Assembly: GCF_018687715.1 (NCBI RefSeq)
Contig: NC_056766.1
Span: 28,837,433 to 28,901,432 of the forward strand
DNA length: 64,000 nucleotides
Direction of reading: 5' to 3'
From: Carya illinoinensis
Taxonomy: Eukaryota > Streptophyta > Magnoliopsida > Fagales > Juglandaceae
The translations under genes were made by a program, and so were the position numbers. Positions within the stretch are counted from its first letter, which is position 1, and the number at the start of each line of letters is the position of its first letter. Shown here in pieces: positions 25,740 through 36,452 of the stretch. The notes below the pieces were generated by a model that was not told the DNA's origin, did not search any database, and saw only the letters and a list, made by a program, of their open reading frames with translations.

Positions 25740-25985
25740 GACCAATAAGACTATGGCCAAGAGGCCACCCATTAATTAGCCCAATTGGTGTGATCATTTT
25801 ACTACTAATATATATATATTTAGTGGACGGCAAGAATCTGACTAGAAATTGATCAACAGTACGATTGGTGGCATTGATTACAGAAAGAGCATTATCTTCA
25901 AAGATCACTTATTGTAATTCAATTTCAAGACACAGTAGAATAGCTTCAAGGGGGCTTTCTTAACTTAGTCAAAATTTCCTTCTCT
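25740..25985 (-). pseudogene. RNase H fragment of a second LINE, opposite strand
   Basis: The minus strand reads KKAPLEAILLCLEIELQ, a stop, then VIFEDNALSVINATNRTVDQ. This is the central helix and catalytic-strand region of an RVT_3 RNase H domain, where VIFEGDA is usual and the catalytic Asp is here Asn. It points toward the fragment at 25421-25655, so the two were separate insertions or part of an inverted arrangement. Confidence 0.6.
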
Positions 25986-27505
25986 TTCTAATCAGTGAAG
26001 TATGCCTTCTTTCTAGATAGTAAAACGACCCTTCCGGGTGCCATCGCTGAAGAGGAAGGTGCGGGCATCGGTTTCACCTTTCTCTTCATTTCATTTTTAT
26101 TTTCCTTTTCATTTTTACTATTTTTTTGTGAATATATTTTTATGATAGTGTTTTTTGATCAGTTTAGATTTTTTCAGATCTACAGCACTTCGACAACAAA
26201 TAGTCGACATGCACCCCACCACGACGTTCTCCTGCTACCGATATATTGGAACAAAGCGGAATCGTGTCGAAAATGTTGATGCATGGCCCTCACGTGCAGC
26301 TTGTTTCCTCGCATGGTCTTCACACGTTGATGCACTTTGATAGCTCCGTTGGCTACACACGCCGCACCAGCAAACTCCCCACCCTCCAATTTTTCAGATT
26401 GGCCTGACCCCACCTCTATTCTATCGGCGCATAATCCTCACACGCCACTCCAAAGGAGTGGGTTGATTGTTCTGCTGTCGCATATCTACCCTTTCAATGT
26501 CAATCTATTTGGATTATTACTTTTTCTAACTGGTGATCTTGTAAAAGAAACTAATAACCTCACCAATAAATACTTCAAGACTTTCAACTACAGTGCATTT
26601 GCTTGCATTGTTTTCAGCACATTTGCTTGCATTATTTTCAGCAGTGGCTTACCTTCAAACCGTCTTTTAAGATGGTGCTCTCTTTGTAAGATTTGGATAG
26701 AGACCAAAAAATTAATCTTTAAACTTTTTTTTTTTCTCACCACTTTAACACTCACTATTGTTTTACGATATTTTGTTGAAAAACCCACCCTCTTTAATAC
26801 GTATCATATTTTATTTTAATAAAATTTACTTACTTGAAGAAGAAGAAAAAAAAAAGAATAGCTTTAATCACTGCAATGGATTCCCTTAGCTGTATCAGGG
26901 AAAAGACCTCTTGTTAAAAAAAAAACATATATACAAAATAAGTCACGAGCAAAGAAAACGACAAGAAAAAATAATATAAAAGCCATTCCTTTATAATTAG
27001 GTGCGTATGTTTTATTCGGAATTGGTAAGAAATTGGTCAACAGCCCAATCAGCTAGCGAGGCTTCTGATGCTTCAAGCGTTGTGGATTTGAAAATTCTGC
27101 TCAAATTTTATATATTATGTTTAGATTTGTGGTACACCAATCAAGGGTGTAGTCCGAGAAAATCTTTTGACTGGCCGGCCATTTGGCTCTTTTTTTAATT
27201 TATTTTTTATTTTTTAATACATTTTTTTATACTTTCATAAATTTAAAAAATCACAATATCATTAAAAAATATTTCTTTAATCATTAAGTTAAAAAATAAG
27301 ACAGAAAAAATCAATCAAAACAATGTCTCATCAGAACACCTCTCGGCTCTCAGCCCAAGCATTTTCCTTATGTTTAAGCCCAGTCATGAGTATATGTTGA
27401 AGAACGTGAGATGCACATACGATCACGTACTGGTTGACAGCGTAATATATAGATAATTACATATTATTAGCTTATCTTAAAATATAGCTGACGTGATATT
27501 CTCAT
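25986..27505. other. No gene recognised
   Basis: Mixed composition. A 160-codon plus-strand ORF (26337-26819) ends in Phe/Leu-rich sequence with no recognised domain, and its antisense is also open in parts. I see no start context or homology to support a gene. 27180-27300 is T- and A-rich. Confidence 0.4.
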
Positions 27506-28081
27506 TGTTGAAGCGTGTTTTGTAACTGCTAACTACGAAGATGCTCCAATTCTTGCGAGGGTCGAAGAAAGAATGGTGGGATGGGGGTGGTGGTCGTGTC
27601 ACCTCCAATACCAAAGTCAAAATTATCCATGGACTACGGAGAGCGCAGGAAGTAAGAAGTTATAGAGAGTTAGAGAGAGTGATTGAATGTGTGGAACCTC
27701 TTTTTTCGTTGTCAGCCTTCCCCTATTTATAGCCAATTCCTCGTAAGATCTTTCTACCGTTGCAATGATCACTTTCGTCTTGGGTACCATGGCGTCGCAG
27801 TTAATGCGGCTACTGATGTGAGCTACAAGGGCCTGCCTAAAGATTGGCCACACCGAGATGCATTCAATGCGGTTGATATTATAGGAAATAAGATCAGATA
27901 TCAGCCTATCCATTCCTCATTAATGCATTGTAACTGGAGAGACAGTTGTTTGCTTTCTCCCTTCTTGGGCCCACCCAGGCCTCCTCACTGCCATTTTTTG
28001 GTGATCTGCTCTGCAATGGATCTTGGGCTTTGGTGTGGGAGGCTTGAGCCCGGCTTGCATGGGTACAAAATCCCATTTCCA
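27506..28081 (-). mobile_element. Candidate solo LTR (Ty3/gypsy-like)
   Basis: It begins TGTTGAAGCG and ends CATTTCCA. CTATTTATAG near 27722 and repeated CATTAATGC motifs resemble those of the Tat-like LTR at 38440. The five bases before it (CTCAT) and after it (CACAT) match at four of five positions. No internal retroelement sequence adjoins it. Boundaries and strand are tentative. Confidence 0.35.
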
Positions 28082-28366
28082 CACATTTTATAACTAAATG
28101 TTATATATATATATTTATATTTATATATCATGAAAATTACTTTTGTAACCATAAGTTTTAAGTGATGTAATATGATAGAATATGACGTATATGTGCAGCT
28201 ATTCTTCACATGCAATATCTGTATTTATTGGCCATATGCGTACACAAAACTGTCAAGGTTCTTTTTCTTAATTGTTTTTCAAAGATGATGCTTGATAATT
28301 CCAGGCTTCTCGAAAATTACAAATTATTAACCCGCCCCAATAGTATCGATCATGGGCAAAAGTGCA

Positions 28367-28372
28367 TTTATT
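28367..28372 (-). promoter_or_regulatory. Poly(A) signal of the MYB gene
   Basis: AATAAA on the minus strand, about 35 bases past the MYB stop codon. Confidence 0.6.
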
Positions 28373-28405
28373 ATAAACACAAATGAATCCTGCATCTTAA
28401 TATAG

Positions 28406-29453
28406 CTAGTTCCATGCAAGATCATTCATATCGCTGGCAAGATCAAAATCCATTAAACCGGCTTCAGACAGAAGTGTCGACTCCATAAACCCAAGATCAA
28501 AGTTAGCGGCATCAAATGAAGCGTCTATGTTCTGGTTAACCTTAGCCTCACCGAATTGATCATCATCTGTCTCCATCTTCGAAATCCATATTGTTTTCTG
28601 ATCATATCTCCAATATTGTCGCTGATCTCCTTCTGATCTTGGGGCTTCAGAGGATTTGAGAGTGGCTTCCCCACAAGGATTTATGATCCCAAACCCATCT
28701 TGGTTCAAGGAAGAGGAAGATGAAGATGAAGATGAAATTATATTGGCTGTGCTCCCAAGGGATGATCCGTGAGAGAAGAAACTGGTGAAATCAGAGGAAC
28801 TCTGACCCTTGACTGTCCAAACAACATTAGGGGTTTGGTCGTCAGTGGTTGTTATATCCAAGGTTTGAGGAAATGGAAATTGAAAATTAGGTACTTTAAC
28901 AGATGAATTTTTGATCATTTCCATGGAAGCATCTGTGGTCTGAGAATTCAGAGAGAGAACTGAAATGGGTTGTTGATGGGTATGTGAAATATTGCATGCA
29001 ACCTTTCTAGAGGCTTTCTGATGATCAGAACATATAATGTTGTGAGTGTTTCGATCCAACCCTTGGGAGATAAACCTTTTCTTGATGTATGAGTTCCAGA
29101 AATTCTTCACCTCGTTGTCTGTTCTACTTGGGAGATGCTTGGCTATCTGAGCCCATCTACAATATTGTCAACCACAGGAAAAGAGATTAAAATTTTGGAA
29201 AGAATTAGAAGCGGAAGCTAGAAATCTTTCTTTGATGGAATGAGCCTTACTTGTTGCCTACAATCCTATGAACATCAATGATTATCTGTTCTTCTTCTGA
29301 AGTGAAGGAACCCCTCTTAAGATCTGGTCTGAGATAGTTTAGCCATCTCGATCTGCAACTCCTTGCACACCTATGCAAGCCTGCAAACCAATATATTTAT
29401 ATTTTAGGTGTAAGCAATCCCAATACAGCTGAATTAGCAAACAATACTTGCAT

Positions 29454-29505
<52 letters not shown>

Positions 29506-29678
29506 CAATTGCCAGCGAGTTTTGGGACAGAACTCCAGCTTCCATGTCCATGGGTGGCGAGACATCTAATGAGCTTTTCGTCTTCTTCGGGAGACCAAAG
29601 TCTTCGTTTAACTTTGTGTTTGCTGCAGCAAAGATGGTGGCCATCCATCTTGGAGTTTGACATGAGCGGCTGCTTCAC
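28406..29678 (-). CDS. R2R3-MYB transcription factor, MYB26/MYB103-like
   Basis: A nuclear DNA-binding regulator in three exons: 29513-29678, 29251-29380 and 28406-29156. They join in frame to 348 codons plus stop. Exon 2 is 130 bp, the family norm, and both intron phases are conserved. R2 carries Trp at residues 28, 48 and 68; R3 carries Phe81, Trp100 and Trp119. The third Met (residue 11, MDGHHLCC) matches the usual MGHHSCC start of MYB26/MYB103 proteins, so translation probably begins at 29648. The C-terminal half is Ser-, Asp- and Asn-rich, ends [13 protein letters not shown] and is likely an activation region. Oddities: intron 1 seems to start with GC instead of GT, and R2 reads [12 protein letters not shown] where most members have LQRCGKSCRLRW. 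Relatives act in anther and secondary-wall development, but the role here is inference. Confidence 0.9.
29455..29503. repeat. (AG)24 microsatellite in MYB intron 1
   Basis: An uninterrupted AG run; on the coding strand it is a (CT)n tract beginning about ten bases inside intron 1. Being a long perfect dinucleotide run, it is likely polymorphic. Confidence 0.95.
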
Positions 29679-30250
29679 GGCCTTTTTCCCTAAAGGCTAG
29701 AACTTGATCTGGCTGGGTTCATGACAGTAATATTTGTGCAGTTATAACTCTAGCGTACGCATGCTGTTTATTGGATTTTTAACATTTAAGATCCACAACA
29801 AAACAAAAATAAAAGAATCAAGATCAGTACTAGGAGTAGAGAGAGACAGAGAGAAATATTGTGAATTACAAGGCATGAGCTTTTTAAGAACAAGGGCCAA
29901 GTGGCAATACATGCGTGCAACAAGACACAGAATTAAGAAAGTTTTCCTAATCATATGATTAGTGTTGCGTGTAAGTGTGTGTGTGTGTATTTTTTTTTGG
30001 TTGACTTCAAGAGCATTTTGGCAAGACACTTGCTAATGTAAATGCATAGCAAAGTTCGTCTACAATATTGTCTAGTGGCCCCACAGATTGGAAAGTGAAA
30101 ATGAGAAGAAATTGTCGATTTGACAAAGAAGTAAGAATCTGGTTAATATACTATTTATTCACATTTTTATTTCAACAAGAGAATACCATTTGACCAAACA
30201 AGATGATTGTTATTAGTTTTTTAATAGTACGGGATTGTTATTTCTTAACC
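29679..30250. other. MYB upstream region, no further gene
   Basis: Presumed promoter and 5' leader of the minus-strand MYB gene. I found no well-placed TATA box. GT-rich and T-rich runs occur at 29975-29998. Confidence 0.4.
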
Positions 30251-30424
30251 AGATATGATATTTATAATTATAGTTGTGTAAATATCATGCAGTTTTTTAA
30301 AAAAAAGTGAATTAATACAGAACCTACATGAAAAAAAATTAATTTTTTAATCGTGGAACCCTACTCTTTTCTAAAATGATTGCACGACATTTACACACTC
30401 TACGACTGTACGTAGTATTACACT
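30251..30424. mobile_element. MITE-like element, same family as 50217-50388
   Basis: It starts AGATATGATATTTATAA and ends TAGTATTACACTTTC. It shares the interior ACAT-A(n)-TTAATTTTTTAAT core with the copy at 50.2-50.4 kb. No coding capacity; target duplication not resolved. Confidence 0.45.
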
Positions 30425-30479
30425 TTCTTAATTAATTGAGTAAGGCACTAGTACTGAATATATGTTGAACTTTTGGCCA

Positions 30480-31201
30480 AATCTCAGGTCATGTCCCTAC
30501 GTCAAAAAACGTCTTATGGAATGAAGCTTTTCATCTCAAATAAGTAGGATTTCATCCCAAAACAGAATTTGGAATGAAAATAATTGTGTTCCAAATATTC
30601 TGGCACAAAAGACATTCTAGGACAAAAAAAAAAATCCATCTAAATATTATCTTTTGGGATGAAATTTGCCCAACTCATTTGAAGTCTGTTTGAAAGTAAA
30701 AGAAAAAGAGAAAAAAAAAAAGAGACAAAAGCATTTTTTCACTAAAAACCATTCAAATGACCAACATTCATTCGAACATAGAATGTTGTTCGAACGGTTA
30801 TAATATGAGGCTGGTATTCAAATACTTTAGTCACATTTAAATGGGTTGAGAAACATTCGAAGCGGTTAAGAGGTCATTCGAATATTGAAGATATGTCCAT
30901 TCGAATAAGATTGATTTGCGTTCGAATGTTGAGATCGTATATGGTATGAAGGCATACAGTTACTGTCGAAATAGTCATTCAAATTATTTGAATAAGAATT
31001 TTCATAACTCGAATGACATTCGAATAACAGTTATAATCGTTCAAACGATGTGATCGTAAATAGTGTGGATGTATTATATTTTCGTTTGAACATAATAGGA
31101 TAATGCTATTTTTGTTCGAATAGGAGTGATTAGCTTCGAATGCTTTGTTGTACATGTTCGAATGTGTGTTATAATATGTATGTGATCCATTTGAATACTA
31201 A
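30480..31201. mobile_element. CACTA fragment, left part, with TTCGAA motif array
   Basis: From about 30760 to 31190 a TTCGAATG/TTCAAATG-like motif recurs more than a dozen times in both orientations, like the array at 22975-23420. The element is cut by the Harbinger insertion at 31202. Its continuation, with further TTTGAAC motifs and the end of a Gln-rich minus-strand ORF, is at 35175-35700. The exact left terminus was not found. Confidence 0.5.
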
Positions 31202-31839
31202 GAGCATCCGCATCAGTCTAGCTAAAGCATTGTCCAAGTTTAAAATAGCCAGGATTTCAACTATTTTTCATCTGCAATGGCCTAGTCAAACTTTAAAAGT
31301 TTGACATAAAGGCTACAGTACGGGTAAGCTGCTCTCCAACCTTGGCGAGCTACTGTACCCAGTCCATGCATTAGTTTATAATTTTTTTTTCACCCGCTTT
31401 CTCCCCTTTCCCTCGGTTTCTCGTTTCCCTCAACAAAATCACTCATCTTTCTTTCTCCCGAATGCTCGGATTCGCGCTTCTTCTTCAGCCGCCGCGTTGA
31501 ATCAAGTCCAGCGGTCGCCTCCTCCAGCAGACGCCGTCGTCTCCGAGCGGTCCAAAGTAAGTCTCTCTTCCTCTCTCTTCCTCACTCTTCCTCGCTCTTC
31601 TCTCCCTCTTCTCTGTTGAAGTATTCCGAACCAAACTCAGCCCTCTTCTCTCCCTCTTCTCCGATTGCCAATGAAGTGTTCATGTTTTTCATCTATTTCG
31701 TGCCCTGTTTTGCCCAGCCAGGTCGAATCAGCCTCATCGGCTTGAAGATACCCGATTCACGCCAAAGGTTCTTCCTCCACTCATCTGCCAATACAGGTAC
31801 CATATGTTTGGGTAAATGTTTTTGGTTTTTTTTTTTTTT

Positions 31840-32201
31840 TTTGTAGATGAAATGGTAAACGGTTGTGGTTATTGTTTTTATTTTTTCCTGCATTTGGGCG
31901 AGAAATTTGGTTATATCTAAAATTTGGAAGTGTTTGGAGTGTTGTTTGTCTTGTTTATTGTTGTAAATGGTAAATGGTTGTGGATTATTGTTGTAAATGG
32001 AATGTTGTTTGTCTTGTTTATCCAATTTATCCCATAAACACACACATATAGATATAGATATTGTTGTAAACGGTTGTGTTTGTCTTGTAAACCGTTTACC
32101 ATTTTTTTGTAGATGAAATGGTAAACGGTTGGTTGGCATTATTGTTTTTATTTTTCCTGCATTTGGATGAGAAATTTGTTCTCCTTTAAAATCTGGAAGT
32201 G
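31840..32201. repeat. Direct repeats in the ORF1 leader intron
   Basis: A roughly 95-bp block (T run, TTTTGTAGATGAAATGG, TAAACGGTTG, then CCTGCATTTGG) at about 31830-31930 recurs at about 32100-32201. Smaller TTGTTGTAAATGG and TTGTTTGTCTTGTTTA repeats lie between. Confidence 0.7.
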
Positions 32202-33472
32202 CTTGGTTTGTGAAGGTTTGTTTGACGTTGCTTGATCATCCTGTTTGGGGTTGTTGCTTGACATTGTTGGGTTTGGAGTGTTGTTTGTCTGTTTAATTTT
32301 TCTTCAATGTGTTTAGCAATGTCACATCTGTAGTTGGGGATTGCTATAACTGTGATTGAAATCCTATATCACCACAACAACACCACATAAAGAACGAGTG
32401 TATCGAACTTCTCCTTTGATAATCACTGCTGATGTAGCAGTCTACTGGTTTTAATAGAAACATGCCATTTATGGATGCATGCATGGCTTCTGATTACTAT
32501 AATTCCCACAAAAAGAATATCTTAAATTTCTAATTAGTGAAGGGACTTTTTCTTTGGTGTGTAACTTTGCTTTCAAGCAATGTTAATTAATACTCCAAAA
32601 TATGGCTCCAATGGAAGAATTAGTTCTCATTCATCATTGGATGAGAATTGGTTTGAGGGAGGATATGGAGTGAGTATGAAGCTAGGAATGCCAAGAAATC
32701 GACCATCCACCCTACTTACAACATGAATCACTTGATGGACTGAACCATGCTGTTTAATTTATGCATGTTTGGATGGTAATAGCAATTAGTTTCTCTGTAA
32801 TGGTATGGTCTCCACAAACATATAATAATCTGCCATTTTTATCTCTGTTTTAGCTTGAACTTGTGGTGTAATTTGTGGTTCAACCGATTCTAAATTCCAA
32901 TCCTGAACATCATTGCTGTCCGAATCATTGCTGTCAAAAAGAAACCAAATCCACTAAAAAAAACAAAACAATCTGACTACCAATTCCATTCAAACAAAAC
33001 TTGTGCAGTTTACCCAATCATTAGCAATTTCATACCATGCTTTATCTGTTACTTTGCTAACATGCTTTATTTGTTTAACAGATTGCACATTTTTTCTATA
33101 TGTTTCTGAGTCCCTGATTCATGTTTGTAATTGACTCATTCAATTGATCCTCACCACTGTTGTGTGTGTAAGGGCTGAGTAAATTTCAAAAATTATTTTT
33201 TCTATATGTTCTTCAATACTCTCTGTTTCTGGCCAACATGATAATGTCTTGGTTGTATCAATTATGAAATTCTCCTTTGATCTCCATGTGGGCTGTTCTC
33301 CTTTGGATCATACGCAAAATGATATTGACATAAAATGATATATGGACTGAGATTGACATTATGATGTTGAGATGTAGCAATGATTCTCTGCATCTTGATC
33401 CTGAGGATTTAATATAAGACTTGAGTATTGGGCAACTTCTCTGACTCCTTGAAATATTAATATTTTTCAAGG

Positions 33473-34530
33473 ATGGAGGAACATTTTTATGATGACCCCT
33501 TCTTCACCACTCTATTGCAAAGTGGAGGAGGAGGTTGTAATAGCACCCCAACGCAACATGATAATGTTGTAGTCCAAGCAACTCCAAATGACAGTGAAAA
33601 GAGGCACACATCAAAAAAAGTTCAACGTGGTGCATCCTTCACTCTTGAAGAGGATAACCTCCTCGTCTCAGCTTGGCTCAATATTAGCATCGATGCGATA
33701 AGGGGTACTGATCAAAAGTCCACGCAAATGTGGGAAAGAATTACCACATTTTATCATGAATATAAAAAACCGAACATTGCCAATCGTTCGGAAGGGTCAT
33801 TGATGAATCGGTGGTCCATGATTCAAAAATTGACAAATAAATTTTGTGCATATATAGCACAGATAGAGTCATTGCACCCAAGTGGTGCAACGGAGCAAGA
33901 CAAGGTATGTACCCTAAAACCTTTTTGAATTATTAATATGTAATGAACTTATTTATGAACTAAGTAATATTTCTTTCACCTTGGTAGATTGAGAAGGCGA
34001 AGGTGTTGTACAAAGAGTTGGTAGGGACCAATTTCACAATGGAGCACTGTTGGTGTCTTTTAAGACACCAACCAAAATGGCAGCAACACATCTCCACCCT
34101 TGGTAAGAAGAGAAGATCACCTAAAAAAGTGTCCAATGTTATTGATATTGACCAAGCTGAGGAGGACATAAAGGTTTTTGCTAAGAGACCTCCAGGCAAA
34201 AAAACTGAGAAAGAAAGGGAGAGGAAGCGGAAGTCCATGGAAGGCAATGATGGTGAGATCAAGACCGCATTGGCTAAAATGACCGAGGATCGAGCGACGA
34301 CCATGGAAGAGCGTAGATCTGCAAACCTGAAGGCATCCTTAGAAAGATCAGCAAAATTTGAATTAAAAAAAAGGAAATTCGAGGCAAAGATGATGTTGCT
34401 AGATCTCAGTGGCCTGAATGCCATGCAACAAGAATACTTTGGCTATATTCAACGGAAAATTTTTGAGGAATGGAGGAAGGATATCGGGGGGACATCTACA
34501 TCTCCTTCGACACCTTCTGAACTTCTCTAA
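33473..34530 (+). CDS. Harbinger ORF1-type Myb-like protein with NAM-associated domain
   Basis: Two exons, 33473-33904 and 33988-34530, join in phase 0 with a GTATGT donor and TTGGTAG acceptor, giving 324 codons plus stop without interruption. Residues about 48-145 form a Myb/trihelix-like DNA-binding region (FTLEEDNLLVSAWLNISID, then SEGSLMNRWSMIQ and TNKFCAYIAQIE). Residues about 150-315 match the NAM-associated C-terminal domain: KELVGTNFTMEHCWCLLRHQPKW, then a long Lys/Arg/Glu-rich coiled coil. Database relatives are often labelled glutathione S-transferase T3-like, but nothing here is GST. In PIF/Harbinger elements this protein carries the transposase to the nucleus and to DNA. Here it stands without a transposase partner, which could mean trans-acting use or domestication. 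Confidence 0.8.
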
Positions 34531-35171
34531 CTCTAATGTTGGTAGTAATGATGTAATTTTGAATATTTAGTGGCTGCCCAGCCACATGTGGGCTGGATAA
34601 ACATGTGGCTGGGTAGCAACTAAATTAATGGACTGTTTTAGATAAATTATGGAATTGGTTGTAATTATTTTTGTGGACTGTTAGTTTGTACATTTATTGA
34701 CTATATTGGAAATATGTAGCAATTGCAATCATGGATGTCAGTATTATTTCGTAAATCCTAGTAGCTCTAATTACTATTTTAGTAATTTTTGAGATGTCTT
34801 TTTTACGTTTTTTCAATTTTCTAATATAAAAGTTGGGTAGAATAAATATTTGTATGTTTATATATGTTATTGTTTGGTGAATGGTTGGCAAAATATAATT
34901 ATTTTTATAATTAAGTAAATTATAAAAATAGTATATTTATAATAATTTGAAGTTAAATAGTTAAGTGCATATATTAGTTAATAAAGTTATTAACTAATAT
35001 ATGAAGTGTATTTGTAAAAAAAAAATTATTATTATTAAAATATATAATATTTTATTATTAATTGAACTTTAAAATAGCTAGTTCAATGTAGAACAATACA
35101 TCTAAAAATCTATTTTAGACTTTAAACTTAACATTCTAGCTAAATTATGAACTTGGCAATGGCCAATGCTC

Positions 35172-35995
35172 TAAAACCGTATATTGTTTAAACAATTTAT
35201 GTCACTGTTCAAACACTATTTTGGTCAAAATATTTATGCTCCTATAAAAGTAGGTTCGTCCGAATAAAAAAGGTACGCATTTGTATGGGATGATGACTTG
35301 TAGTTTGAACATCCTATATGAATGTTGTACCGTTTGAATAGCAGTTAGCCTGTTCAGAACATAAAATAGGGTACCCTTTTGAACAAATGAAGTTCCATTA
35401 AAATGGTGGGTAGTAAACATGAAATTCAAACATAATATATAATCCAACATTAATTGCATGTTCATGAAAGTGTTATGAAACTACAATCAAGATCTAAATT
35501 AGGGTCATCATACAAAATATTTAAAAAAAATACAAAATGTGTGAAATGTAACTAGAGGCTTAAAATGTTGGACAATCATCATTTTCATCTTTTGAAGCAT
35601 TTCTTTGTGCCAAATGGCTAAGTCCTTCTGCAACTTCTCTTGTTGTTGAATTTGTAATTGCATCCCCATGGTGGATCTTCAGACTTTATATATTTATTTT
35701 GTTGATAAGACTCCTACAATAAGAAGCACAATTAGATTGACAATATAACTAATAAGAAAAATGAATAGAATTAATATAATGAAATAATCCATTACCTAGT
35801 ATTGCGACGAAAGTTGTATTCTGTAGGATAGAATTTTGCTTATTATTAAATAATGTTTCTATTTCCATTTGAGTAATTTAAAAACTCGATGTAAACATTC
35901 ATATGCCAAAATTGTCAGGCCATCACTTCTCAAACTTTCAATACTATCCACTCACTATTATTGCATTTATCGAGGTTCTAAGATTGTGTAGTGAA
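35172..35995 (-). pseudogene. CACTA fragment, right part, with accessory-gene 3' end
   Basis: Continues the element split at 31201. TTTGAAC/GTTCAAAC motifs recur up to about 35450. On the minus strand 35565-35685 encodes MGMQLQIQQQEKLQKDLAI and WHKEMLQKM before a stop, the Gln-rich coiled-coil tail usual for Ptta/En-Spm proteins. The remainder to 35995 is non-coding. Confidence 0.45.
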
Positions 35996-36202
35996 GTGAA
36001 GCAACAATAAAAGCCACACATTTTTTCAGAATAATTCTCCATTTGAACGTTTGCAAGACAAAAAGTCGATATGGACTTATTATCAATCGTCTTGTAAATT
36101 TATAAGATGGATAATAATAAGTTTATACGATATTAATCTAGTTTTGCATAGAATAAATGGAGAATTATCCTAAAAAATATGGGGCTTTCATTGTTACTTC
36201 AC
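35996..36202. repeat. Long inverted repeat 1 of 3 (hairpin)
   Basis: The left arm starts GTGAAGCAACAATAAAAGCC. The right arm ends GGGCTTTCATTGTTACTTCAC. Pairing continues through ATAATTCTCCATTT against AAATGGAGAATTAT and ends near a GACTTATTATC/GATAATAATAAGTTT apex. Arms are about 95 nt with moderate mismatches. Confidence 0.85.
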
Positions 36203-36227
36203 ATATCATGGTCCAATAGACTGTGTA

Positions 36228-36431
36228 GTGAAGTAATAATATAAGTTAGACATTTATTCAAGATCATCCTTCAGTACAACTTGTGCAAGACAAGAATCCA
36301 GTATAAACTTATTATTAGCCGTCTTATAACATTGTAAGTCAGATAACAATAAGTTTATACAAGTTTCCACTCATGCATAGATCAACTAGAGAATGATCTT
36401 GAAAAATGTCCGGCTTTCATTGCTACTTCAC
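36228..36431. repeat. Long inverted repeat 2 of 3 (hairpin)
   Basis: The left arm starts GTGAAGTAATAATATAAG; the right arm ends CTTTCATTGCTACTTCAC. Inner pairing includes CAAGATCAT with ATGATCTTG and AGTATAAACTTATTATT with the AATAAGTTTATAC side. Same architecture as repeats 1 and 3. Confidence 0.85.
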
Positions 36432-36452
36432 TTGTCAAGGTCGGAGAGGCTA

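Larger units (their letters stand above)
31202..35171 (+). mobile_element. PIF/Harbinger-type element with ORF1 only
   Basis: The left end GAGCATCCGC and the inverted right end GAGCATTGGC share eight of ten bases. TAA lies on both sides (31199-31201 and 35172-35174), the three-base target duplication typical of PIF/Harbinger. Inside are a GC-rich leader (31380-31620), intron-like sequence and one intact gene (33473-34530). No DDE transposase is visible in the nearly 4 kb, so movement would need a transposase supplied by another copy. It interrupts a CACTA fragment. Confidence 0.65.

Noticed and set aside
26337..26819. 160-codon plus-strand ORF
   Set aside because: Composition drifts into Phe/Leu runs, no domain, no conserved-looking motif and no flanking gene signals.
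29397..29512. Reading MYB exon 1 straight through into Ser-Leu repeats as a real protein end
   Set aside because: The (CT)n tract is intronic; joining at the family's phase-1 site restores R2 and the 130-bp exon 2 exactly.
33473..34530. Glutathione S-transferase annotation for the Harbinger ORF1 protein
   Set aside because: Relatives are often called GST T3-like in databases, but no thioredoxin-fold or GST motif is visible; only Myb-like and NAM-associated regions are.
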